Part shown: in pieces, positions 8,480-16,217 of the stretch
Layout: each line of letters starts with the position of its first letter
Position numbering within the stretch: position 1 is the first letter of the stretch
NCBI GenBank assembly: GCA_004561445.1
Contig: SFVX01000001.1
Coordinates: 772,455 to 836,454, forward strand
Source: a bacterium
GTDB taxonomy: Bacteria > Patescibacteriota > Saccharimonadia > Saccharimonadales > Saccharimonadaceae
Direction of reading: 5' to 3'
Length of the DNA: 64,000 nucleotides
The notes under the pieces: model-generated
Told to the model about the DNA's origin: nothing
Database searches by the model: none
The model's input: only the letters and a program-made list of their open reading frames with translations
Program-made: the position numbers and the translations under genes

Positions 8480-10279
8480 ATGCTAGACCATTATATTATT
8501 GGTCGGCTATCGGGAGATAGTGCAAGAGATTTTGTTAACTCAGAACAATTTAGAAATTATGCTTCGTACATCGTAGACACTGCACGCCAAAAAGTGCAAA
8601 TAATCAATGGTAAAAAGTATTATCCCGAGTTATCTACGAACCCAGTATTGAAGAATCCGAGGTATCGAAGATTGGTAATTTCGCAACTTCAGCCGGCAGA
8701 TCAAGTAGATAGAATAGTTAGAAACCTCGGCGAGAGCGAGGCCATGTATAAGAGTTACTTAAAGACGATTGAGGGCCGCTTGGAAAATAGAGCATTAGTA
8801 TCTCAGGGCGAACTGAACATGGTTAGCGATTATCTGTATTCAGGGCGAGATTTCGGCAGTGGCTTAGCAAAGAAGTTTGCCTGCTATATGTTTAACGAAG
8901 CTAGAGAACGACAAGATTTAAAACCTTCTACACAAATAGGTGGCGCTCTTGCAAATTATTTTGGCTATAAGGACACGCTGGATGACAGATTAAAAGACAG
9001 GCGCATTATTATAGCTAATAATTCTGGGTATGACAACGAGAAACAAAAATTAACTCCAGTCAACATAGGAGTCTCGTGCGCAGAATATTGTGTATTGGAG
9101 CAGAATAAAATTAACCGTATGTCGTTATCGTCAGATGAAGGACTTAGTAAATCTAGACGTGAAACTATTTCTGACCTGTATTCTTTAATGATGGTCTCAT
9201 TTCATGAACTCACCCACGACTATCAAAAATTTATGGTGACAGACGGCAAGGACAATAGTAGCGCTATGGTCCATATACTAAATCAGGTTTTAAGAAAGAA
9301 TAAAAATCAGTGTTTCCCATTGGTTGACAAAAACCTAAACAAAGTGCTTGATAAGAATGGAAATGAAGTTAAAACTGATTACTACCGAGCGAATCACGAT
9401 AGCGACGAAATAGAAATTCAAGCTGATGAAGAAGCATGGAGACAATGCGAAAGATTCATAAACGAACACGAGGTGCAATACTATTATGGCAAAGAAGATA
9501 AGGCTGGCAAAATGCGCGCATCTGACCATTGGCTTAAGTGTGATAAAAACGAGCAAGAAGTAAGGACGAGGCGCGCTTTTACTCTCAAGGTTGATGAGAA
9601 CGGTCAAGAAATGCCGTATATACAATACGATATCGAACAGCTCGGCAAGAGTATAAAAGGAGATCCGAACATCATCAAGCAATATCCACAACTGTCTGAA
9701 TTTTTCGATAAATCAGGATTCATTAAACCAGATATTTTCTTCAACAAAAGGATTGCTAGTGTTGATATGCATGGGCACGATATAATAACGGACGATTTTG
9801 GTGTAGAGATTGCTACCTATGTGTTAATGGATAGTTCTAATGTAAAAAACATTCTATCTTATATACAAAATCCAAATAATAACCTCACCGAAGCTCAAGT
9901 GATGCGTTGTGTTACTAATTTATGGAATGTACTTCACCAAGACGCATTAAAGACCAGACCACTTAGGAAAACTAATTTTGAGAATTATTCAGACACGAGA
10001 GCGAGAGGAAAATTAACTAGCGTCGGCGATCTTAAAGAATCTTATTTGAAACAGTATCTCCACCAGCTATTCAACTGTACGCATATTGCTGAAGTTCTCA
10101 AAGATAAATATCCGCAAGTAGGTGCTGAAATCGAACACCAAGAGCAAACATACTTCATATCATATTATGACGAACTTGCAAGCGACGTTAAACTCCCTGC
10201 TGAGTATTCAGATAATGTAAAGAACTACTATCTAAGAACAAAGAATAAGGCCCTACAACAAATTGCAATGAAACTATAG
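8480..10279 (+). CDS. Putative zinc metallopeptidase-like protein (HExxH)
   Basis: Residues 242-246 read HELTH, within SFHELTHDYQKF, a zincin HExxH motif. About 65 residues later a DEIEIQADEEAW helix could supply the third ligand and active-site acid as in gluzincins. The protein is otherwise unfamiliar and has no signal peptide, so it probably acts in the cytoplasm. ATG 8480 is the first standard start but has no ribosome-binding site. The 42 codons before it are protein-like, and AGAAGGA lies 6 nt before an ATA at 8354. The true start may therefore be ATA, or the frame may have been joined to the ORF ending at 8341. It is the last cargo gene of the island. Peptidase activity is a motif-based guess. 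Confidence 0.55.
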   Translation: MLDHYIIGRLSGDSARDFVNSEQFRNYASYIVDTARQKVQIINGKKYYPELSTNPVLKNPRYRRLVISQLQPADQVDRIVRNLGESEAMYKSYLKTIEGRLENRALVSQGELNMVSDYLYSGRDFGSGLAKKFACYMFNEARERQDLKPSTQIGGALANYFGYKDTLDDRLKDRRIIIANNSGYDNEKQKLTPVNIGVSCAEYCVLEQNKINRMSLSSDEGLSKSRRETISDLYSLMMVSFHELTHDYQKFMVTDGKDNSSAMVHILNQVLRKNKNQCFPLVDKNLNKVLDKNGNEVKTDYYRANHDSDEIEIQADEEAWRQCERFINEHEVQYYYGKEDKAGKMRASDHWLKCDKNEQEVRTRRAFTLKVDENGQEMPYIQYDIEQLGKSIKGDPNIIKQYPQLSEFFDKSGFIKPDIFFNKRIASVDMHGHDIITDDFGVEIATYVLMDSSNVKNILSYIQNPNNNLTEAQVMRCVTNLWNVLHQDALKTRPLRKTNFENYSDTRARGKLTSVGDLKESYLKQYLHQLFNCTHIAEVLKDKYPQVGAEIEHQEQTYFISYYDELASDVKLPAEYSDNVKNYYLRTKNKALQQIAMKL

Positions 10280-10293
10280 TCTCAAAAATATTA

Positions 10294-10366
10294 CTTCTAA
10301 GGAAAAGCAAGAAACAAAAAACTCGCAAACATTTTGTGTTCACGAGTTTTAATAACCATATAGTTC
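10294..10366. terminator. tRNA-Thr terminator and right copy of island repeat
   Basis: The ACTCG...CGAGT hairpin at about 10320-10347 with flanking A and T runs lies just downstream of tRNA-Thr on the minus strand. The whole stretch, with the tRNA 3' half, is repeated in decayed form at 466-581. Confidence 0.7.
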
Positions 10367-10442
10367 TGGAGCCGCGACCGGGATTTGAACCCGGGACCTC
10401 ATCCTTACCATGGATGCGCTCTACCAACTGAGCTATCGCGGC
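10367..10442 (-). tRNA. tRNA-Thr (anticodon GGU)
   Basis: A complete 76-nt cloverleaf on the minus strand. The acceptor stem pairs GCCGCGA with TCGCGGC, the CCA is encoded, the T arm has GTTCAAATC, and the anticodon arm is CATCC-ATGGTAA-GGATG, giving GGT. The 3' half is duplicated at 537-581, which marks this gene as the integration target of the island to its left. Confidence 0.95.
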
Positions 10443-10462
10443 ACAAAATATGAACTGTTTTT

Positions 10463-10491
10463 ATTTTAGCGAGCTTGGGGCGTTTTGTCAA
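10463..10491 (-). promoter_or_regulatory. tRNA-Thr promoter
   Basis: On the minus strand TTGACA (10491-10486), a 17-bp spacer and TAAAAT (10468-10463) form a near-consensus vegetative promoter pointing at tRNA-Thr. Confidence 0.8.
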
Positions 10492-10502
10492 TATTAAGCA
10501 TC

Positions 10503-10533
10503 AAAAAGCGCCCCTTTTACGGGAGCGCTTTTA
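10503..10533. terminator. Terminator of the parAB-frr operon
   Basis: AAAAGCGC...GCGCTTTT stem just past the stop codon of the 239-aa gene, with T-runs in both directions. Confidence 0.8.
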
Positions 10534-10535
10534 TA

Positions 10536-11255
10536 CTAGTCGGTAATCTCGTTGATTACAACGTTGACTTTGTGTGGCTGGATATTCTGGACATTCAGCA
10601 AAAAGAGTGTAGACTCGATCTTTGGAGCGATTTCAACGCAATCAGTTGCCCCATCCGCAGCTTCACTTGGAGCCTCATCGGTAGTCTCATCTGAATCCGA
10701 AACATTACATTTAGAAACTTCTTCGTCGGTTTGCTCGTATTTAAATGCATCGACGTTAATTTGCAAGTTGTAGTTTTCATCACGCGTTACACTGGAGATG
10801 TTGTAAGAATAGTAATCTTTCTTCTCGAGCGCAACCGCAATGACAGAACCGGTTTCAAAAAAGGAGCTATCCATGTCGTGAAAATCGGTCTCGCCGGCAA
10901 CGCTAGTAGCAGTTTGCATGAGCTGATCAAGCTGAGTCTTGCTATTGATGACGGCATAATCTTTACCGTAGTACTTAGTATTAAAGTCCGAGAAGATGTA
11001 TGGCGTGTCAGTATCTTGAGAAATTTGCCAGTCTTCAATTTCATAGCCGACTTGCTGTTGTTCGTAATAGACTGGGATTACCTCGACATCGTTACTCGTA
11101 AAGATGCTTCGGCGGTCTTTGCTTGCCATTTCCATACCAACGAAGATTAGACACAGAACAAATAGCACGCCAACCAAAGTACAAAGCATGGTTGTGAGAA
11201 TAGTTTTGTAGTTGAGATAATCTTTACTGTCTTTTTTGAGCTCACCCTTTTTCAT
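10536..11255 (-). CDS. Hypothetical single-pass membrane protein
   Basis: The start follows AAGGAGA, and the gene is the last of the parA-parB-frr operon, 10 bp after frr. A short lysine-rich N-terminus precedes one hydrophobic helix (residues ~19-42, TTMLCTLVGVLFVLCLIFVG). The remaining ~195 residues are acidic and probably extracytoplasmic, including a Ser/Glu/Asp-rich segment near 175-205. I recognise no domain. The orientation by charge is inside N-terminus, outside C-terminus. A role in the envelope is a guess from topology only. Confidence 0.65.
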   Translation of the reverse strand: MKKGELKKDSKDYLNYKTILTTMLCTLVGVLFVLCLIFVGMEMASKDRRSIFTSNDVEVIPVYYEQQQVGYEIEDWQISQDTDTPYIFSDFNTKYYGKDYAVINSKTQLDQLMQTATSVAGETDFHDMDSSFFETGSVIAVALEKKDYYSYNISSVTRDENYNLQINVDAFKYEQTDEEVSKCNVSDSDETTDEAPSEAADGATDCVEIAPKIESTLFLLNVQNIQPHKVNVVINEITD

Positions 11256-11265
11256 TGTTCTCTCC

Positions 11266-11808
11266 TTAGATTTTCATAATTTCGACTTCTTTTTCGGCAA
11301 AGAGCTTGTCGATAGAAGTGTTAAAGTCGCGGATCATGTCATCAATGGCTTTTTCGGCGCGTTTTTTGGCGTCTTCGGCGAGTTCGGCGGCTTTGATATC
11401 TTTGCGGGCGTCTTCACGAATGTTGCGAAGCTGAATCTTAGCTTCCTCTACTTTACCGCTAGCAGTCTTGACGATTTCGCGGCGACGCTCCTCGGTAAGT
11501 GGTGGTACTGGAACGCGGATCACACGGCCATCATCGGAAGGATTAAGGCCAAGACTCTGATCGGCACGGATGGCAGAAGAGATTTTGGCGATATTTGCCA
11601 CGTCATATGGCGTAATTAGGAGCATAGAAGCGCCCTGAATAGTAACGTTTGCGATTTGGTTGAGTGGTATCATCTGGCCATAAACCTCGGCGCGAACGTT
11701 GGCGAGCATATCTGGATGCGCGCGACCGGTGCGGACCTTCTTTAATTCTTCTTTAAAATGCTCCACAGAAGCATTCATTTTGGCTTTTACGCCGTCAGTA
11801 TCGAACAT
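11266..11808 (-). CDS. frr: Ribosome recycling factor
   Basis: RRF splits post-termination 70S ribosomes together with EF-G. The 180-residue length is normal. Family landmarks are present: KVRTGRAHPDML near residue 25, an ATV-type strand with PYDVANIAKISSAI in the middle, RVPVPPLTEERRREIVK and the C-terminal long helix ending in DMIRDFNTSIDKLFAEKE. The start is behind AAGGAG and overlaps the 3' end of parB by 22 bp, so the genes share a transcript. Pairing of frr with parAB is unusual in model bacteria, but nothing in the sequence is broken. Confidence 0.95.
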   Translation of the reverse strand: MFDTDGVKAKMNASVEHFKEELKKVRTGRAHPDMLANVRAEVYGQMIPLNQIANVTIQGASMLLITPYDVANIAKISSAIRADQSLGLNPSDDGRVIRVPVPPLTEERRREIVKTASGKVEEAKIQLRNIREDARKDIKAAELAEDAKKRAEKAIDDMIRDFNTSIDKLFAEKEVEIMKI

Positions 11809-12668
11809 AGTTTTTCGAACTCCTTTTCATTTTTAAATCTTATTACGATGTCTCCAGAGCCACGCGCAGTAGTGCGAACTTTAACTTTGACGCCAAGACG
11901 ATTACTGAGGCTCTCGGCTCGCTCATCGCTAGGTGTGATGCGCTTTTTAGCGTCTTCCTCGGCCGCAAGCGCGGCTTTTTTCTTGGCTTTTTGTTCGACC
12001 ATGTACTGCTCGACTTTGCGAGCGCTCCAGTTCTCTTCAATAATTTTTGGCAAAACTGCCTCGATTTGCTCGGGAGTCGCCATGATGAGCGGGCGCATTT
12101 GCCCCTCGGAAAGCCCATGCTCTACCATCATATGCTTGGCCTTATCTGGAAGAGATAGTAGACGCATAGTATTAATAACAGAAGATTCACTCTTGCCAAT
12201 GCGCTTAGCGACGTCGGCGGAACTCATGTTGAACTGCTCTTTGAGCTTCATGTATGCAGTTGCAGTTTCAATAGCATTGAGGTTTTCGCGCTGAACGTTC
12301 TCGATCAGTGATAGCTCGAGGCGATTTTGAGCATCAAGTGTGCGGACGATGGCTGGGATTTTCTCGATACCTGCAATTTGCGAAGCACGCCAACGGCGCT
12401 CACCGGCAACAATGCGATATTTGGCGCCGTCTTTAGTGACGACGATAGGCTGCAAAACACCGTGCTCGGCGATAGAATTTGCGAGCGCCTCGAGTTGCTC
12501 AGGCTTAAAATTGCGGCGTGGCTGATCTTTGTCTGGCTCGATGTCAGTAAGCTTAATCTCAACAAGTTTGCTGGATTTTTTGTCTTCGCTTGCGGTCGGA
12601 TCAAAAGCTTCGTTAAAATCGGTCGGAATCAGAGATTCAAAACCACGTCCAAGTCCACGTGCGCTCAT
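11787..12668 (-). CDS. parB: ParB family chromosome partitioning protein
   Basis: The N-terminus MSARGLGRGFESLIP is typical of chromosomal ParB. The ParB/Sulfiredoxin CTPase domain follows, with DQPRRNF near residue 50 and the GERRWRA motif near 90. The HTH is SSADVAKRIGKSESSVINTMRLL at ~150-172. Its ATG overlaps the parA stop (ATGA), implying coupled translation. The 293-aa length is normal. It loads at parS and works with ParA in origin segregation. I found no obvious parS palindrome (TGTTTCACGTGAAACA type) in the window. Confidence 0.95.
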   Translation of the reverse strand: MSARGLGRGFESLIPTDFNEAFDPTASEDKKSSKLVEIKLTDIEPDKDQPRRNFKPEQLEALANSIAEHGVLQPIVVTKDGAKYRIVAGERRWRASQIAGIEKIPAIVRTLDAQNRLELSLIENVQRENLNAIETATAYMKLKEQFNMSSADVAKRIGKSESSVINTMRLLSLPDKAKHMMVEHGLSEGQMRPLIMATPEQIEAVLPKIIEENWSARKVEQYMVEQKAKKKAALAAEEDAKKRITPSDERAESLSNRLGVKVKVRTTARGSGDIVIRFKNEKEFEKLCSILTA

Positions 12669-13429
12669 TCGGTACGCTCCATAACTTCTTCGGCGAGAGC
12701 CTTGTAGGCTTTGGCACCTTTACTAAAGCGATCGTACTGCCCAATCGGAATACCGTGACTTGGCGCCTCAGCGAGGCGAACATTGCGCGGAATAGTAGTT
12801 TCGAAAACTTTGTCTTTGAAATACTTCTTAACCTCGGCAAGAACCTCGGAGCTTAATGTAGTGCGGCGGTCATACATAGTCGCGAGCACGCCCAAGAGCT
12901 TGAGGTCCGGGTTCATGCCTTTCTTGACGAGATTCATACTTTCAAGCAGCTGCGCTACACCTTCGAGAGCGTAGAACTCAGTTTGTACAGGAAGCAAAAG
13001 ATAATCAGCAGCAATCATGCCGTTAACGGTAAGCAACGAAAGGCTAGGCGGACTATCAATAATGATATAGTCATAATCTTCTCTAACACTGCTAATAGCA
13101 TTTCTGAGAATAGTAAACTTGCCGTCGGCGTCAGCGATTTCGACCTCAACGTTGGCAAGCTCAGGAATGGTTGGTGCGATGAAGAGATTTTTGGCTTTGT
13201 TTTTGACAATAATATCTTTTAGCTCACACTCGCCAAGCATAACTTCGCACATGGTCTTCTCGAGGTCTTTTTTCTCGACGCCGAGACCACTGCTAGCATT
13301 GCCCTGCGGATCAAAATCAACAACAAGCGTGCGCTTGCCAGCTTTCGCCAAGTAAAAAGCAAGGTTGATAGACGTGGTCGTCTTGCCAACACCTCCTTTT
13401 TGATTGGTAACCGTAATCACCTTTGCCAT
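12665..13429 (-). CDS. parA: ParA family ATPase
   Basis: A 254-residue Walker-type partition ATPase. The deviant Walker A KGGVGKTT is at residues 11-18, Walker A' is VVDFDPQGN near 40, and Walker B-like IIIDSPPSLS is near 125. It lacks an N-terminal HTH, so it is the chromosomal (Soj) type. It is first in the parA-parB-frr-239aa operon. The ATG is preceded by TAAAAT at 6 nt and no Shine-Dalgarno, so the operon mRNA should be leaderless. The Mur-ligase-like gene ends 28 bp upstream. Confidence 0.95.
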   Translation of the reverse strand: MAKVITVTNQKGGVGKTTTSINLAFYLAKAGKRTLVVDFDPQGNASSGLGVEKKDLEKTMCEVMLGECELKDIIVKNKAKNLFIAPTIPELANVEVEIADADGKFTILRNAISSVREDYDYIIIDSPPSLSLLTVNGMIAADYLLLPVQTEFYALEGVAQLLESMNLVKKGMNPDLKLLGVLATMYDRRTTLSSEVLAEVKKYFKDKVFETTIPRNVRLAEAPSHGIPIGQYDRFSKGAKAYKALAEEVMERTE

Positions 13430-13435
13430 ATCTAT

Positions 13436-13441
13436 ATTTTA
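13436..13441 (-). promoter_or_regulatory. -10 box of leaderless parA promoter
   Basis: TAAAAT on the minus strand, 6 nt before the parA ATG. Confidence 0.5.
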
Positions 13442-13457
13442 CCGTAAAAGTGGTAAA

Positions 13458-14420
13458 TTATAAAGCTGATTCCCAATCTCGGCTACTAATTATCTGCGGT
13501 AGTGGAATTTCGAGCAAAATAATGCCTTTGTCTTCGAAGTGTTGGCCAAGATAGTTAATTAATTCGACCTCGGTAGCAAAGAAGCTAATCTTCGCGCCTT
13601 TGATATGTTGCTCGACCGGCGCACCGAGAACGACAACCTCATCGATATGCGACTCGTCGAATTTGCCAAGCTTAGACAAATCATCCGTTACAACAATACG
13701 AGATGGCGCATCGAGCGCATAAATTGTGCGGAGTCCATAGTAGACAGAAATATCACTTGTATCGGCACTGTCGTCGATGATAATAGAGTTTTGCAAACCA
13801 TGGCAAGGTTGCATGCGGCCATTGAGTGGTCGAACATCCTCGAGAGCTTTAACGATAGTTTGGCGCTCGACATTAAAAAGTTTAGCCACAGCTACGCCCA
13901 TAATGAGCGGGCGGACATTGTGTTCACCAAGAATTTTGAGCTTAGCTGGAATATGCTCGCGCTCAGGATTTACAATGTCTCCAGTATAACCATCGATGGT
14001 AAAATCGTGATTTTCGAAGTAAAAATCGGCCGGCAGCTCATCGCCATAGGTGATGATCTCTGGATTAGTGAGATATTTGGCGTATTCTTGCGGAACGTCA
14101 GAAAAGTTTACGAGCACTTTGCGAGATTTGTTGGCGACTTCAAAGAATTGCTTTGCTTCATCGTCGCTGCGACAGCTCGTAACGATCGTAAGATCCGGCT
14201 GAATGTCTGGAAAATCTGACATCGAGCCATAATCTAGCACTACGACATCTGGTTGGACGTTTTTATTGACGCCCATTGTAACGAGATAGGTTTCGCCAAG
14301 TAGTGCACTTAGAGCGCGAATGGCGGATTTACGACCATAAGACCCTGCGACAACGATGGATTTTACTTGCGGATTTTTACGGAAGTATTTTTCGATTTTG
14401 CGCTTTGGACTAGAGAACAT
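13458..14420 (-). CDS. Mur ligase-like protein with altered P-loop
   Basis: The fold is suggested by GEHNVRPLIMGVAVAKLFN and LEDVRPLNGRMQ, which match the central-domain end and the C-terminal domain entry of Mur ligases, and by a DDSADTSD segment like the family's DDYAHNPD. The expected P-loop GTNGKTS is replaced by GSYGRKSA at residues ~27-34. The Thr and usual Lys position are thus changed, and ATP binding may be altered. It is 320 aa, about 100 shorter than a standard Mur ligase. Its ATG overlaps the stop of the upstream membrane-protein gene (TAATG). It may be a divergent amino-acid ligase for envelope polymers. Confidence 0.6.
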   Translation of the reverse strand: MFSSPKRKIEKYFRKNPQVKSIVVAGSYGRKSAIRALSALLGETYLVTMGVNKNVQPDVVVLDYGSMSDFPDIQPDLTIVTSCRSDDEAKQFFEVANKSRKVLVNFSDVPQEYAKYLTNPEIITYGDELPADFYFENHDFTIDGYTGDIVNPEREHIPAKLKILGEHNVRPLIMGVAVAKLFNVERQTIVKALEDVRPLNGRMQPCHGLQNSIIIDDSADTSDISVYYGLRTIYALDAPSRIVVTDDLSKLGKFDESHIDEVVVLGAPVEQHIKGAKISFFATEVELINYLGQHFEDKGIILLEIPLPQIISSRDWESAL

Positions 14421-15076
14421 TATTTTTTGCTCGCTTTCTTGGCAAGCTTTTTAGCGTTTTTCTCGGCAGTAGCGGTTTCGAGGAGTTCTTTTGAATGAAC
14501 GCCGAAGATAAGATCGGTAAGACCTTTTACGAGCAGATAAACACCAAAGACGCGAAGGTGCGTATTTGGATCGAGACCGTTTTCGCCCATCATCGCGAAA
14601 GCCATTACAGCACCAAACATACCTTCCATGAGCCAAATAAACTGGTCGGTTTTGTTCGTAAAACTACGGAAGGCGATAAAGATGGACGAGACGGAGGCAT
14701 AGAGCGTGTAAATCGCAAGCACAACCATACGAAAAGCGAGTACGCCACCCTGAATCTGTGAATAGTCCGTGCCCGGGAAAAGATTCATAATAAATTCTGG
14801 CACAGCAGCAAAGAGAAGAGTCGCAGCTACAAAGAGCTCAATAATTGAAACAGCAAGCGGAATCCCCCAAGCATGCTGTTTGCTTTTGCGGTGAAAGACA
14901 TTAAAAAGCTCGATGACGCCAAGAGCTATCATAAAATAACCGACTAGACGTGTAATAAAATCGACTTCGGAGAAACTTAAGATAAGACAAAGGCCAGCAA
15001 TTGAGGCGAGCGCGCCTTTAATACCAAAAATTAACCAGTGACTTTCAATATATTTGCGTTTTGTAGTAGTTGCCAC
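14420..15076 (-). CDS. HdeD-like (DUF308) membrane protein
   Basis: Starts at a GTG behind AAAAGGAG. About six hydrophobic helices are visible, among them IKGALASIAGLCLILSF, RLVGYFMIALGVIELFNVF, PLAVSIIELFVAATLLFAA and LRVFGVYLLVKGLTDLIFGV. This internal-repeat pattern, with LxGx and a polar residue per helix pair, resembles the HdeD/DUF308 family. The C-terminus is a lysine-rich tail (AKKLAKKASKK). It is translationally coupled to the Mur-ligase-like gene, which suggests an envelope role. A TATAAT lies about 30 bp upstream, so unlike its neighbours this operon has a real leader. Confidence 0.65.
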   Translation of the reverse strand: MATTTKRKYIESHWLIFGIKGALASIAGLCLILSFSEVDFITRLVGYFMIALGVIELFNVFHRKSKQHAWGIPLAVSIIELFVAATLLFAAVPEFIMNLFPGTDYSQIQGGVLAFRMVVLAIYTLYASVSSIFIAFRSFTNKTDQFIWLMEGMFGAVMAFAMMGENGLDPNTHLRVFGVYLLVKGLTDLIFGVHSKELLETATAEKNAKKLAKKASKK

Positions 15077-15158
15077 GAAAAATACTCCTTTTTATAAGGA
15101 AAATTATATATCAAAACGCTTATGCTTAGCAAGATTTTGAGTTCTGAGCCTTGATGTC

Positions 15159-16175
15159 TTAGACGTGGCGAATTTTGGCGCGAACTTTCTCAAAAGCATA
15201 GTCAAGTGCATAAAGCGAAGGCTTGAGCACTAAATCATGCGCATGGAGATAGATTAATTCCTCGACGCCAAAGCCGCGCTTAAACTGGCTAACACCATAA
15301 AAACGATGTTTAGTATCGTCTTCGGCGGTAATACCCCAGAAATTGTAGCGCTTAATTCCCCGCTCGCGCGCATCGCGCATGGCCTGCATATGCAAAAGTG
15401 GAGCACCGGAATACTTTGTGCCGAGCTGCGTCGAAACGCCATAGTGATAGCTGGCCTCATTGCCGTAGAAAATCATGAAATTCTGCGCAAGAATTTCGCC
15501 TTCATACTTAGCGGTATAGAGTTTTACTTCGTCGTATTTATGGAAGGCATTGAACTGTTTCTGCAGAAAGGACTCTGAGAACTCGACAAAATCATGACGC
15601 TTGGCGGTTTCAAGCTCGATTTGATAAAACTTCTTAATATCCTTGGGATTAGTCGAGACTTCGACAGTAATATTGTTTTTCTGAGCCTTACGCAGTGCGC
15701 GACGGAGACGCTGGGCGGCGCCAGCAAGGATTTCGTCTTCACTTTTTTCGAGATTTAGAACGCCGGCATACTCAACAGAGAGATAGATTGGCGCAGGTTT
15801 AGCACCGAGTTGCTTAAATAATTCTCGATTTTTCGGCGTCTCAGTGATTTGTGGGCGAATACGCACGAAAACACACTTATTGGCTTTACCCTGTTCTTTA
15901 ATATCGTCAAAAATTGCCTGGCGAAGTTTGTCGTCGCTCCAGTCCATGATTGGTCCACCAGCAATAGCCATGTAAGTACCACGGCGCGCAGTCTCAACCT
16001 GGCCAACATAAGCTGCGACGATTTTCTCGCCTTTTAGTGCGATGCGACGAACAACTTTTTTATTGCGAGACTCATGAAAATCTCCCCAAGCCCAAGATTG
16101 CAAAAAGTTAGCTTCTTCGTGACTAGTAATAAAATCATCCCACTGTTTTTGGTCGGTCGCATCAATAATCTTCAT
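15159..16175 (-). CDS. FemX-like peptidoglycan bridge aminoacyltransferase
   Basis: A 338-residue FemABX-family protein with two GNAT-like halves. The N-terminal NFLQSWAWGDFHESR, then RRGTYMAIAGGPIMDW and later GVSTQLGTKYSGAPLLHMQAM and RYNFWGI are the family's landmarks. These enzymes add amino acids from aminoacyl-tRNA to the lipid II stem peptide. It is a paralogue of the next gene, with the same motif order. The helical arm inserted near residues 150-200 (AAQRLRRALRKAQKNN) is typical for tRNA contact. TATAAT stands 7 nt before the ATG, so it has its own leaderless promoter. Confidence 0.85.
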   Translation of the reverse strand: MKIIDATDQKQWDDFITSHEEANFLQSWAWGDFHESRNKKVVRRIALKGEKIVAAYVGQVETARRGTYMAIAGGPIMDWSDDKLRQAIFDDIKEQGKANKCVFVRIRPQITETPKNRELFKQLGAKPAPIYLSVEYAGVLNLEKSEDEILAGAAQRLRRALRKAQKNNITVEVSTNPKDIKKFYQIELETAKRHDFVEFSESFLQKQFNAFHKYDEVKLYTAKYEGEILAQNFMIFYGNEASYHYGVSTQLGTKYSGAPLLHMQAMRDARERGIKRYNFWGITAEDDTKHRFYGVSQFKRGFGVEELIYLHAHDLVLKPSLYALDYAFEKVRAKIRHV

Positions 16176-16188
16176 AATGCTTATTATA
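16083..16188 (-). promoter_or_regulatory. Leaderless promoter of the FemX-like gene (-10 at 16183-16188)
   Basis: TATAAT at 16188-16183 on the minus strand, 7 nt before the ATG at 16175. The listed interval includes the start of the gene. Confidence 0.45.
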
Positions 16189-16217
16189 GCATTATTTTAA
16201 GGATGCCTTGCTAGTGG

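Noticed and set aside
11787..13441. Replication origin with parS next to parAB
   Set aside because: No parS-like palindrome, DnaA-box cluster or dnaA gene could be seen.
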